In this document: positions 8,059 through 15,961 of the stretch, in pieces
Numbering within the stretch: position 1 is the first letter of the stretch
How the letters are laid out: every line of letters begins with the position of its first letter
Origin: Bermanella sp044597725
Lineage (GTDB): Bacteria; Pseudomonadota; Gammaproteobacteria; Pseudomonadales; Oceanobacteraceae
Length of the DNA stretch: 64,000 nt
Reading direction: 5' to 3'
Assembly: GCF_044597725.1 (NCBI RefSeq)
Contig: NZ_CP139003.1
Location: 3,348,001-3,412,000 of the forward strand
Program-made: the position numbers and the translations under genes
Notes under the pieces: model-generated
Database searches by the model: none
Seen by the model: the letters and a program-made list of their open reading frames with translations, nothing else
Told to the model about the DNA's origin: nothing

Positions 8059-8568
8059 GTGTACACAGTCGGCAGTGATGAATATTTTATGGCAGCAGCC
8101 TTGCAACAAGCAAAGTTAGCAGATGTGCGCGACGAAGTACCTGTTGGCGCGGTTGTTGTACTCGATGGCGAAATAATTGGTCGCGGCTTTAATCAGCCCA
8201 TTACTGGCTGTGATCCTACTGCACATGCTGAGATCATGGCACTGCGCAATGCCGCACAGCATATCTCGAATTACCGTTTAGTTGATGCCGATTTGTTTGT
8301 CACAATTGAACCCTGCACCATGTGTGCAGGGGCAATTGTCCATAGCCGTATAAAGCGCGTGATATTTGGTGCCACCGAGCCTAAAGCCGGAGTGGCATGT
8401 AGCCAGCAAGCCATCTTTGAAGCACCGTATTTTAATCATACTGTGGAAGTAACAGGCGGCGTATTAGCAGAAGAATGTACCCAACAAGTACAGGCGTTTT
8501 TTAAACGCCGTCGTGAAGAGAAAAAAGCACAAAAGATTCACTCTAATAATGATAGCGACACGAAATGA
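8059..8568 (+). CDS. tadA: tRNA-specific adenosine deaminase TadA
   Basis: TadA deaminates wobble adenosine 34 of tRNA-Arg(ACG) to inosine. The zinc deaminase signature is complete: HAE with His56 and Glu58, and PCTMC with Cys86 and Cys89. The N-terminal DEVPVGAVVV strand and the NYRLVDADLFVT strand match the family. Length is 169 residues. I keep the GTG start at 8059 because the residues before the in-frame ATG at 8089 (SDEYFMAAAL) align with the N-terminal helix of E. coli TadA. The last 26 bases overlap the convergent yoeB gene. Confidence 0.95.
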   Translation: MYTVGSDEYFMAAALQQAKLADVRDEVPVGAVVVLDGEIIGRGFNQPITGCDPTAHAEIMALRNAAQHISNYRLVDADLFVTIEPCTMCAGAIVHSRIKRVIFGATEPKAGVACSQQAIFEAPYFNHTVEVTGGVLAEECTQQVQAFFKRRREEKKAQKIHSNNDSDTK

Positions 8569-8806
8569 TGGTAATCGCACTATCGTCGACTGCGTAAACT
8601 AATCGATTTGTATCATCTATACGACGTGACCAAAAACCAGTTAAATTTTCCTTTAACGGTTCAGGTTTACCAATGCCTTCAAAGGGTGAACGTCTCACGT
8701 CGTGAATAAGTTTGTTTATACGTTTAAGTGTTTTTTTATCCTGGGTTTGCCAATAAAGGTAATCCTTCCAGGATTCGTCAGTCCATGACAATAAACGACT
8801 ATTCAT
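8543..8806 (-). CDS. yoeB: Toxin YoeB (Txe/YoeB family mRNA interferase)
   Basis: YoeB is a ribosome-dependent endoribonuclease that cuts mRNA near start codons when freed from YefM. The 87-residue protein follows E. coli YoeB almost throughout. Residues equivalent to the catalytic Glu46, Arg65 and His83 appear as Glu49 (GKPEP), Arg68 (NRLVYAV) and His86 in the C-terminal CRYHY. The ATG at 8806 is preferred to a TTG one codon earlier. It overlaps the end of yefM by a few bases, the usual antitoxin-first arrangement, and runs into the 3' end of tadA from the opposite strand. All key residues are present, so the toxin is probably active. Confidence 0.95.
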   Translation of the reverse strand: MNSRLLSWTDESWKDYLYWQTQDKKTLKRINKLIHDVRRSPFEGIGKPEPLKENLTGFWSRRIDDTNRLVYAVDDSAITIISCRYHY

Positions 8807-9053
8807 CAATCGTGTCTCTGCGGGTTACCTTTCCAGCTTTAAATTGCTCGATTGAGCGATTCAAATGCTCGGCATTTGCAGGTGATCGCAGTAAATGCAC
8901 CGTTTCCATCAGACTGTTGTAGTAATCCAAGGACATAACAACCGCATCTTCTGAATCACGACGCGTAATTACTGTTGTATCTGCATCATTAACAACAGAA
9001 TCTAATATCGCCTTCAAACTATTTCTGGCTTCAGTAAAAGATACAATCTTCAT
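8799..9053 (-). CDS. yefM: Antitoxin YefM (Phd/YefM family)
   Basis: YefM binds and neutralises YoeB and represses its own operon. The 84-residue protein has the Phd/YefM N-terminal DNA-binding fold (SFTEARNSLKAILD, then a DTTVITRRDSEDAVVMSLDYYNSL segment) and a C-terminal toxin-binding tail (LLRSPANAEHLNRSIEQ) that matches E. coli YefM closely. It lies directly upstream of yoeB with a short overlap. TGTACA operator motifs lie just upstream. Confidence 0.95.
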   Translation of the reverse strand: MKIVSFTEARNSLKAILDSVVNDADTTVITRRDSEDAVVMSLDYYNSLMETVHLLRSPANAEHLNRSIEQFKAGKVTRRDTIDE

Positions 9054-9065
9054 AGAGCCTCCACA

Positions 9066-9136
9066 TGTACAGTTTATAGTACAAGTATAGCTTCAAACCA
9101 TGACATGTACAATATAGAAGACATGTTAATTGTACT
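9066..9136 (-). promoter_or_regulatory. yefM-yoeB operator region with TGTACA motifs
   Basis: TGTACA occurs at 9066-9071 and 9106-9111, with related AGTACA at about 9079-9083 and TGTACT at 9131-9136. All lie within 85 bases upstream of the yefM start. E. coli YefM(-YoeB) binds a long and a short palindrome with TGTACA cores, so these are probable autorepression sites. The exact transcription start is not evident. Confidence 0.6.
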
Positions 9137-9149
9137 GAAGGAATAGATA

Positions 9150-9170
9150 GAGCCCATTATTCATGGGCTC
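9150..9170 (-). terminator. Hairpin downstream of guaA
   Basis: GAGCCCAT (9150-9157) pairs perfectly with ATGGGCTC (9163-9170) around a 5-base loop, ten bases past the guaA stop. On the minus strand it is followed by TATCTATTCC, a weak U-tract, so it is a likely but imperfect intrinsic terminator. It also separates guaA from the toxin-antitoxin promoter region. Confidence 0.55.
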
Positions 9171-9179
9171 TCGGTATGA

Positions 9180-10754
9180 TTATTCCCACTCAATGGTGGC
9201 AGGGGGTTTTGAACTTACATCATACGCAACACGAGAAACATGCTCGATTTCGTTGATGATACGATTAGAGACTTTCTCTAATAATTCGTAAGGTAAGTGC
9301 GCCCAACGAGCTGTCATAAAGTCGATGGTCTCAACCGCACGTAACGATACAACCCACTCGTAACGACGTTGATCGCCCACTACACCAACTGATTTAACCG
9401 GTAAAAATACCACAAACGCTTGTGAGGTTTTATGATACCAGCCAAAGTTATGTAACTCTTCTATAAAGATGGCATCAGCTTCACGCAATACGTCGGCGTA
9501 TTCTTTTTTCACTTCACCTAGTATACGCACTCCTAAACCTGGGCCAGGGAATGGGTGACGATAGACCATGTCGTAAGGCAAGCCTAACTCTAAGCCGATT
9601 TTACGCACTTCATCTTTAAACAATTCACGCAGTGGCTCAACTAAATCCATTTTCATATCGTCTGGCAAACCGCCTACGTTATGGTGAGATTTAATAACAT
9701 GGGCTTTACCGGTTTTAGATGCCGCAGATTCAATTACATCTGGGTAGATGGTGCCTTGAGCTAAAAAGTCTACGTCTTTGATTTGGCTAGCTTGCTCGTC
9801 AAATACATCAATAAACGTATTACCAATAATTTTACGTTTTTTCTCTGGGTCCGATTCGCCGGCTAATTTACCCAAAAATAAGTCTTCACAATCGGCACGT
9901 ATTACTTTAACACCCATGTTTTTAGCGAACATGTCCATCACCATGTCGCCTTCGTTTTTACGCAATAAGCCGTTATCAACAAATACACAGGTAAGTTGGT
10001 CGCCTATGGCTTTGTGTAACAAAGCAGCCACAACCGAAGAGTCAACGCCGCCAGATAAACCTAATAGTACTTTACGGTCACCAACTTGAGCACGAACACG
10101 TTCGATTTGATCTTCAATAATATTAGCTGGTGTCCACAAGGCTTCACATTGTGCAATGTTACGCACAAAATGCTCTAACATACGTCCACCTTGTAGCGTA
10201 TGTGTTACTTCTGGGTGAAATTGTACGCCATAGAACTGTTTTTCTTCGTGGTACATACCAGCGATAGGGCAACTTGGGGTTGAAGCAATACGTTCAAAGC
10301 CAGCTGGCATTTCAGATACTTTATCACCATGGCTCATCCAAACATCTAAAAAGATATCGCCCTTGTTATCAATGTGATCAGAAATATCAGCAAATAATGG
10401 GCTTGGGGTTTCAACTTTAATTTGTGCATAACCAAACTCTCGAATATCAGAGCCTTGTACACTGCCACCCATTTGCTGCGCCATAGTTTGCATACCGTAG
10501 CAAATTCCTAAAATAGGCACACCCATGTCGAAGACTTCTTGTGCTGCGCGCGGGCTATTTTCTTCGTGTACCGATTCTGGACCACCCGCCAATATAATTG
10601 CTTTAGGATCAAATTCATTAATCTCTTGGGCGCTCATATCCCAAGGACGAATTTCGGAAAACACACCAAGCTCACGCACACGGCGCGCAATTAACTGGGT
10701 GTACTGGCTACCAAAGTCTAGGATGAGGATTTTCTGTGAATGTATGTCTGTCAT
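9180..10754 (-). CDS. guaA: GMP synthase (glutamine-hydrolysing) GuaA
   Basis: GuaA aminates XMP to GMP using glutamine and ATP. The 524-residue protein has an N-terminal class I glutamine amidotransferase domain with catalytic Cys85 in GICYGMQ and the His/Glu pair in FHPEVTHT near residue 180. An ATP-pyrophosphatase domain follows with the PP-loop GLSGGVDSSV near residue 232. The C-terminal dimerisation domain contains the HPFPGPGLGVRILGE motif and ends in PPATIEWE. It follows guaB on the same strand with a 192-bp gap that carries a terminator-like hairpin. No clear Shine-Dalgarno precedes the ATG. Confidence 0.97.
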   Translation of the reverse strand: MTDIHSQKILILDFGSQYTQLIARRVRELGVFSEIRPWDMSAQEINEFDPKAIILAGGPESVHEENSPRAAQEVFDMGVPILGICYGMQTMAQQMGGSVQGSDIREFGYAQIKVETPSPLFADISDHIDNKGDIFLDVWMSHGDKVSEMPAGFERIASTPSCPIAGMYHEEKQFYGVQFHPEVTHTLQGGRMLEHFVRNIAQCEALWTPANIIEDQIERVRAQVGDRKVLLGLSGGVDSSVVAALLHKAIGDQLTCVFVDNGLLRKNEGDMVMDMFAKNMGVKVIRADCEDLFLGKLAGESDPEKKRKIIGNTFIDVFDEQASQIKDVDFLAQGTIYPDVIESAASKTGKAHVIKSHHNVGGLPDDMKMDLVEPLRELFKDEVRKIGLELGLPYDMVYRHPFPGPGLGVRILGEVKKEYADVLREADAIFIEELHNFGWYHKTSQAFVVFLPVKSVGVVGDQRRYEWVVSLRAVETIDFMTARWAHLPYELLEKVSNRIINEIEHVSRVAYDVSSKPPATIEWE

Positions 10755-10814
10755 ATATTTTTATAGAGACAAACGAATGCGCTTATCTCAGCCTCTTTTA
10801 AAGTACTTTAAATT

Positions 10815-10843
10815 TAAAAAGCCCGTTGATAACTCAACAGGCT
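10815..10843 (-). terminator. Terminator-like hairpin between guaB and guaA
   Basis: Read on the minus strand, AGCCTGTTGA (10834-10843) pairs with TCAACGGGCT (10820-10829), with one G-U pair, around a 4-base loop. A run of T follows (A-run 10816-10820 on the plus strand). It has the form of an intrinsic terminator but lies within the presumed guaBA operon, 61 bases before the guaA start. It may attenuate guaA relative to guaB. Confidence 0.6.
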
Positions 10844-10946
10844 GAAATTCATTTCACCTACAATCTCTTGCTAATAAAACAAGGTGAAGCTGATGATGAT
10901 CTAGGTAGGCATAAGTTACCCCCTAGATCGAACTCAGTAAGCCGCC

Positions 10947-12416
10947 TTACCCTAAGCGGTAATTGGGGGCTTCTTTAGTTATCTGCACATCATGCACATG
11001 GCTTTCTTTCATACCCGCATTACTAATTTTTACGAATTCGGGCTTGGTGCGCATTTCGTCAATGGTGGCACAACCGGTATAACCCATGGCACTGCGTAAG
11101 CCGCCCATCATTTGATGAACCACATTGCCCATTGGACCTTTAACCGCGATACGACCTTCAATACCTTCAGGTACCAGTTTATCGTTACCCGCTTTATTGT
11201 CTTGGAAGTAACGGTCGGCACTGCCTTGGCTTTGCCCCATAGCCCCCATTGAACCCATACCACGATAAGATTTATAGGCACGACCTTGGAAAAGCTCAAC
11301 TTCCCCTGGTGCTTCGTCGGTACCGGCTAACAAAGAACCCGCCATTATGGCGTAAGCACCTGCAGCAATGGCTTTTGCCATATCACCACTGAAACGAATA
11401 CCACCATCGGCAATTAGAGGAACGCCAGTGCCTTCTAGCGCGGCTGCAACATCAGCAACAGCGCTAATTTGCGGCACACCCACACCAGCAACAATACGTG
11501 TGGTACAAATAGAACCTGGGCCAATACCCACTTTGACGCCATCTGCACCGGCTTCAACTAATGCTTTTGCCGCCGCCGCTGTGGCAATGTTGCCGCCAAT
11601 AACTTGAACCTGAGGAAAGTTTTCTTTGGCCCAACGTACACGGTCGATAACACCTTTTGAATGACCATGTGCTGTATCGACGATGATAACGTCCACGCCT
11701 GCTTTAGCTAGGGCTTCAATACGGTCTGGTGTTTCCGCTCCGGTACCAACAGCAGCACCTACTCGTAAACGCCCTTGGTCGTCTTTACAAGCGTTAGGGT
11801 GGCTTTGTGCTTTGTTAATATCTTTAACGGTAATAAGACCCGCTAGTTTACCCTGTTCGTTTACAACCAATAGTTTTTCAATACGATTAACTTGCAGCTT
11901 CTTTTCAACCTCTTCCCGTGTTGCCCCTTCCATTACCGTGATTAAACGGTCTTTGCTGGTCATCACTTCGGATACTTTAAGGTTTAAATCGTCGGCAAAG
12001 CGCACATCACGACCAGTCACAATGCCGACTAGCTCGTCGCCATCTACAACGGGCACACCCGATATGCTGTTTTGCGTGGTAATTTCGCGAAGCTCACGAA
12101 TTGTGGTGCTGCTAGGTACAGTAATAGGATCTTTAACCACACCGCTTTCGTGTTTTTTAACACGACGCACTTCAGCCGCTTGCTGTTCAATGGTCATGCT
12201 TTTATGAATAATACCTAGGCCGCCTTCTTGTGCCATGGCAATGGCCAGACGAGACTCGGTAACCGTGTCCATCGCGGCTGAAATAAGCGGAATATTAAGC
12301 TCGATTTCACGGGTTAATTTGGTTTTTAAGCTCACCTGATTAGGCAGTACTTCGCTGTAACCGGGAACTAGGAGAAGATCGTCGAACGTTAGTGCGTCTT
12401 GGGCAATTCGCAACAT
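10947..12416 (-). CDS. guaB: Inosine-5'-monophosphate dehydrogenase GuaB
   Basis: GuaB oxidises IMP to XMP with NAD, the first committed step of GMP synthesis. The 489-residue protein is a TIM barrel interrupted by two CBS domains at about residues 94-205. The catalytic cysteine is in GPGSICTTRIV near residue 306, and the flap motif YRGMGSMGAM follows. The N-terminal ALTFDDLLLVPGYSEV block is standard. It is the first gene of the guaB-guaA pair. CBS domains bind ATP/GTP and tune activity in many homologues. Confidence 0.97.
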   Translation of the reverse strand: MLRIAQDALTFDDLLLVPGYSEVLPNQVSLKTKLTREIELNIPLISAAMDTVTESRLAIAMAQEGGLGIIHKSMTIEQQAAEVRRVKKHESGVVKDPITVPSSTTIRELREITTQNSISGVPVVDGDELVGIVTGRDVRFADDLNLKVSEVMTSKDRLITVMEGATREEVEKKLQVNRIEKLLVVNEQGKLAGLITVKDINKAQSHPNACKDDQGRLRVGAAVGTGAETPDRIEALAKAGVDVIIVDTAHGHSKGVIDRVRWAKENFPQVQVIGGNIATAAAAKALVEAGADGVKVGIGPGSICTTRIVAGVGVPQISAVADVAAALEGTGVPLIADGGIRFSGDMAKAIAAGAYAIMAGSLLAGTDEAPGEVELFQGRAYKSYRGMGSMGAMGQSQGSADRYFQDNKAGNDKLVPEGIEGRIAVKGPMGNVVHQMMGGLRSAMGYTGCATIDEMRTKPEFVKISNAGMKESHVHDVQITKEAPNYRLG

Positions 12417-12529
12417 GATGGGACCGCCATACGTGAATAAGAATGGCGCGTAATTGTACGGTAAGAATGGCCTTCGGGTAAATGAAAATATTCACCTAAA
12501 GCGATAAATCTGTTAATAAATGTAAGCTG

Positions 12530-13360
12530 TTATTGTAATTGCTGCATAAATGCCAATAAACCTTGCCTAATATGGGCATAGTTAAAGCTGGCAATGTGCG
12601 GCCCTTGGCTGTCTAACCATGACTTATCCCCTTGTGCCGCCCGATATACGATTTCTCCAAATTCATAGGGCACCACATTATCACCTGGGCTATGGAGCAT
12701 AAGCAATGGTATATTTTGCCGCATATTAATCCAGTTGATAGGGTCATATTCATCGGTTATGGAATACGCGGGTAATTGAAAAGCCCATGTAATCCAGTTA
12801 CTCGACATGGCGTGGGCGGCCATTTTGGGAAAACTGTGAAAACTCGCATCAAGTACAAGGCCATCTACACTCTGTTGGCCTGGGTAACTGGCCAAGCTAT
12901 AGACAGCCAATGAGGCCCCCATGCTTTGCCCTAACAATACCAAGGGTTTCTCCGCTTCTCTTTCCACAACCCAGTCGAGCGCACTATGCACATCTAAAAA
13001 GATGTTAGGCAGCTTAGCAATACCTTGCGAGGCCCCAAACTGACGATAACCCAGCATGAATACATTATAACCTTGCTCAGGAAGCCAGCTCACCGACAAT
13101 TGATGATAACTAATGTTTTGCGCATTGCCATGAAGAAACACAACCGTACCTTTGGCCTCTCCACTTGCTGGCAACCACCAACTGACCAACTGAGTTCCAT
13201 CACTGGCTTGATGCTCCACCACTTCATAACTCAGGCCTAAACGGTCGGGCATGACGGGTAGTTGTTTTATCGGGTAAAACATCATACCGGTAAGATTGCC
13301 GCACCCGCCTAAACTTATAACAATGAAGCTTGCCACTAGCCATCGCAATAACTTACTCAT
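12530..13360 (-). CDS. Alpha/beta-hydrolase lipoprotein (Bem46/YfhR-like)
   Basis: The 276-residue protein starts with a signal peptide ending in a lipobox (LGGC, Cys at about residue 20), so it is probably a lipoprotein. The hydrolase fold has the oxyanion segment VFLHGNAQNIS, the nucleophile elbow GQSMGAS, an acid in SPGDNVVPYEFGE and a candidate His in GPHIASF. This pattern is typical of the Bem46/YfhR-like serine hydrolases; substrates are not known. It lies 19 bases downstream of the DUF4105 protein on the same strand, so both may be expressed together as envelope proteins. Confidence 0.8.
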   Translation of the reverse strand: MSKLLRWLVASFIVISLGGCGNLTGMMFYPIKQLPVMPDRLGLSYEVVEHQASDGTQLVSWWLPASGEAKGTVVFLHGNAQNISYHQLSVSWLPEQGYNVFMLGYRQFGASQGIAKLPNIFLDVHSALDWVVEREAEKPLVLLGQSMGASLAVYSLASYPGQQSVDGLVLDASFHSFPKMAAHAMSSNWITWAFQLPAYSITDEYDPINWINMRQNIPLLMLHSPGDNVVPYEFGEIVYRAAQGDKSWLDSQGPHIASFNYAHIRQGLLAFMQQLQ

Positions 13361-13379
13361 TCTTACTGCCTATTCCCTT

Positions 13380-15257
13380 TTATCGGTACAGCACATAATG
13401 CAGGCTAATGTTTTGCCCATGGGTCTGCTCTCGATTTTGCAGCTGCCACTGCAAGCGCAACTGTTGGTTTTGCCCTAATGTAAACGACACACCCAAATCG
13501 GTTTGTAATAACCCTTCTTCATTTTGTATTCCATATAACCAGCGGGTTTTTACATAACTCGACATGTTTTCATGTTGCTTTAGCCAACCAAGCTCTGGCC
13601 CAGCAGAAAACATCGCAGTATTTTTGTATTGATCGTTAATCGCCAATTCAGCTAACGCCATTACATAGCCAAGGCCAAACCCTGTTTCATAAGCAACACC
13701 GCCTCCCGCTCTTATATACCATTGGTCGGCGTTTAATAAACCCCTTTCAAAGCCACCTTGTACTTGCCAACTAATAGGATGACTAAACAAATTACGCGGA
13801 CCAAGGGATCGAATATGTAAAATATCAAACTGTTGAACTCGCACGTCTTGTTGCTGCGCACGCAACATAACATTACCCATTTCAATTTGCGCACCTTGAC
13901 GATAACCCGCTATGTTGTCTAACCAATCATGGTAGTTAATTCGAAAACCGACTTCGGCATAAGCTTGAGAAGACTGATATTGCAAATCTTGGTAACCACC
14001 TCCCAATTGATATCGATAGGTTCCATGCCCTTGTTCATCACGGTACTGGGGCGTTTCGACAGCCGCGAATGCATCTTGCGGGTAATCAACTTTTGCCCTA
14101 AGAGAAAGTAGCTTTAAACTGCGTTTGGGAATATCCGGTGATGCTAACTTCTTTTTCGTCACCAAGTATCGAGTGTAGTGATAAGCCAGTTCTAACACCT
14201 GTGCTCTTTGTTGTAATGGCAGTTGATTCAAAGCTTGCTGATAATCAGAGTTATTAGGCTGATCGGCAAGATTGCGAGACAATACTCTCAAGTCTGACGA
14301 AAGTGATTGTCTTTGATGTTCAATGTGAGTGGTCTTTGAAGGTCTAAATGTAATATCACCTATAAGACCTGTTTTTTCCAACACTCGAATCGTATCTGTA
14401 GGTACGGTACGAGAATCAAACGACTCACTGAGGTTCCAGCTTGGCTCAACCGCTTCTAATATGGTTAGTAATCTATACGAGCAATTCTCATCAATAAAAA
14501 AGTAATCAAAACGAACTTCATCAAGCTCCCATATATGACGAATAAATGACTCAATTTGCTGTTCCGTTAAATTAAGTTTGTATTCCCAAATATCTCGACT
14601 TTCCATGTGATTATATTCATTTACTTTTTCGTAATACGGGACTAATGAAACATAACCAGGATACCCCCCCGTTAAGCCTTTAACGGTAAAAGTAAGTTCA
14701 TCATCGCTGGGGTCGGTGAAAGCAGCAAAATTAATTGCAGAAGACAGTAAGTTATGCCCTTGCTTGCCATCTAAACGAAACAAAGTATGACCAAACATAG
14801 ATGATGGACTGTTAATATACGAAGCAGGAAAAACAAGATTCAACACTTCCCCTTTTATATCTTCTCTCCATTTGTCGAAATTAGCGCAGCGAATGTCTTT
14901 TAAGTTTAATTGCGGAAACTGCTGTTTAATAAAATGACGTCGTTCAGGAAATTGGCAACTTCGACTTTCATCATTAATCGTTTGCTCAAGCTGCTCTTGC
15001 ACAAATGCCGAAATCGTCGCACTTAGCTCAGACTGGGCATTATATTTACCATCCTGTGCAATGAAAAAATGCGGATCATCTACTTCACTATAAATATTAT
15101 TAAAGAATCCATGGGGTTTGTAATATAGCAACGCCTGCCACTTGTCACTTTTAGCCACGCTTTTTAATGTGCTAGCGGGGATTTCCGATAATACTGTCTG
15201 AGCAACACTGAAAGATGTAAATAACAATACTGAAATAAAAAATAAAATGAGGGGCAT
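13380..15257 (-). CDS. DUF4105 (Lnb N-terminal-like) envelope protein
   Basis: The 625-residue protein has a Sec signal peptide (hydrophobic residues ~3-19). Its N-terminal half contains the DUF4105 core, with the typical SYINSPSSMFGHTLFRLD segment near residue 150 and a DENCSYRLL motif near residue 255. His and Cys in these motifs are conserved in the family and are the likely catalytic residues. The C-terminal third has alternating aromatic and polar strands and ends in a hydrophobic-aromatic YVLYR, as in an outer-membrane barrel. The family's biochemical role in bacteria is not established. It precedes the lipoprotein hydrolase. Confidence 0.75.
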   Translation of the reverse strand: MPLILFFISVLLFTSFSVAQTVLSEIPASTLKSVAKSDKWQALLYYKPHGFFNNIYSEVDDPHFFIAQDGKYNAQSELSATISAFVQEQLEQTINDESRSCQFPERRHFIKQQFPQLNLKDIRCANFDKWREDIKGEVLNLVFPASYINSPSSMFGHTLFRLDGKQGHNLLSSAINFAAFTDPSDDELTFTVKGLTGGYPGYVSLVPYYEKVNEYNHMESRDIWEYKLNLTEQQIESFIRHIWELDEVRFDYFFIDENCSYRLLTILEAVEPSWNLSESFDSRTVPTDTIRVLEKTGLIGDITFRPSKTTHIEHQRQSLSSDLRVLSRNLADQPNNSDYQQALNQLPLQQRAQVLELAYHYTRYLVTKKKLASPDIPKRSLKLLSLRAKVDYPQDAFAAVETPQYRDEQGHGTYRYQLGGGYQDLQYQSSQAYAEVGFRINYHDWLDNIAGYRQGAQIEMGNVMLRAQQQDVRVQQFDILHIRSLGPRNLFSHPISWQVQGGFERGLLNADQWYIRAGGGVAYETGFGLGYVMALAELAINDQYKNTAMFSAGPELGWLKQHENMSSYVKTRWLYGIQNEEGLLQTDLGVSFTLGQNQQLRLQWQLQNREQTHGQNISLHYVLYR

Positions 15258-15304
15258 GGGCAGTGATAGTCTTTGTGCGATGTGATTATTTAATACAATC
15301 GTAA

Positions 15305-15335
15305 ACGAAAAAGGCGCATGGTCAACATGCGCCTT
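15305..15335 (-). terminator. Intrinsic terminator after the DUF3015 gene
   Basis: AAGGCGCATG (15311-15320) and CATGCGCCTT (15326-15335) form a perfect 10-bp stem with a 5-base loop. On the minus strand it is followed by a TTTTT run (15306-15312 region). A second AT-rich hairpin, AATGTTGTT/AACAACATT, lies at 15340-15359 just before it. Confidence 0.85.
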
Positions 15336-15366
15336 CCTTAATGTTGTTAAAACAACATTAATTCAA

Positions 15367-15837
15367 TTAGCCTAGGTATTTGGCCAATTGGTCGTTAGCA
15401 GCCATAGCTTCAACCATCGCGCCGTAAGCTTGCTCTGAAGAAGCTTCAGTGCTTACGAAGATGCTGTCGAAGTTAGCTTGTAGGGTTTGAGAAAAGGCAG
15501 CTTTATCAGCAGCTTCTACACCGATTAGAGTAGTTAGGGCTTCTAGAGACTCACCTTGACCACGTGCAGAGTCAACAGCTAGTTGCTCCATGTTTTGATC
15601 CATGAAAACGCGTGCTAGCTTAAGTGGGCCATTTGCTGATTCACAGCCTAGAGTACCAGAGGTCATACCAAAAGTTTGGTTACCAGAAGTACCGTTTGTG
15701 GTAGCAGCTAATACGTGCTCGTACCATTCGTTCGCTTCTGGGAAAACAACAGCAGTACCAAGACCACAACCAGCAGGGTTTGCGAAAGAAGATGAAGCAG
15801 CTACAGCAAATGCAGCACCAGCGATTAGTTTTTTCAT
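15367..15837 (-). CDS. DUF3015 family exported protein
   Basis: The 156-residue product begins MKKLIAGAAFAVAASSSFA, a clear Sec signal peptide, so it is periplasmic or outer-membrane associated. The mature part matches the DUF3015 pattern: NPAGCGLGTAVVF near the new N-terminus, a TSGTLGC segment and a short Ala-rich helical C-terminus. The two cysteines (in AGCGLG and GTLGC) could form a disulphide. The start at 15837 is supported by AAGGA 9 bases upstream; an upstream GTG/ATG extension would ruin the signal peptide. Function is unknown. It has its own strong terminator and is probably monocistronic. Confidence 0.8.
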   Translation of the reverse strand: MKKLIAGAAFAVAASSSFANPAGCGLGTAVVFPEANEWYEHVLAATTNGTSGNQTFGMTSGTLGCESANGPLKLARVFMDQNMEQLAVDSARGQGESLEALTTLIGVEAADKAAFSQTLQANFDSIFVSTEASSEQAYGAMVEAMAANDQLAKYLG

Positions 15838-15879
15838 GTATGATTCCTTATCCGTTGGAACAAAATTTAAAGCGGTTTT

Positions 15880-15907
15880 TTGAACAACCACGGTGAAGGA
15901 TTATAGA
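15880..15907 (+). promoter_or_regulatory. Putative sigma-70 promoter of xseA
   Basis: TTGAAC (15880-15885) and TATAGA (15902-15907) are separated by 16 bases and lie 55-80 bases before the xseA start. Both hexamers match consensus moderately. Confidence 0.4.
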
Positions 15908-15961
15908 TGCTTCACCAAGGGTTTTGTCCAGTTTTTTTTTAAAAAAGTATTAACTGTGTCT

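Noticed and set aside
11683..12207. 174-codon plus-strand open frame
   Set aside because: It is antisense to guaB and its Ser/Thr-rich translation is typical of an opposite-strand shadow.
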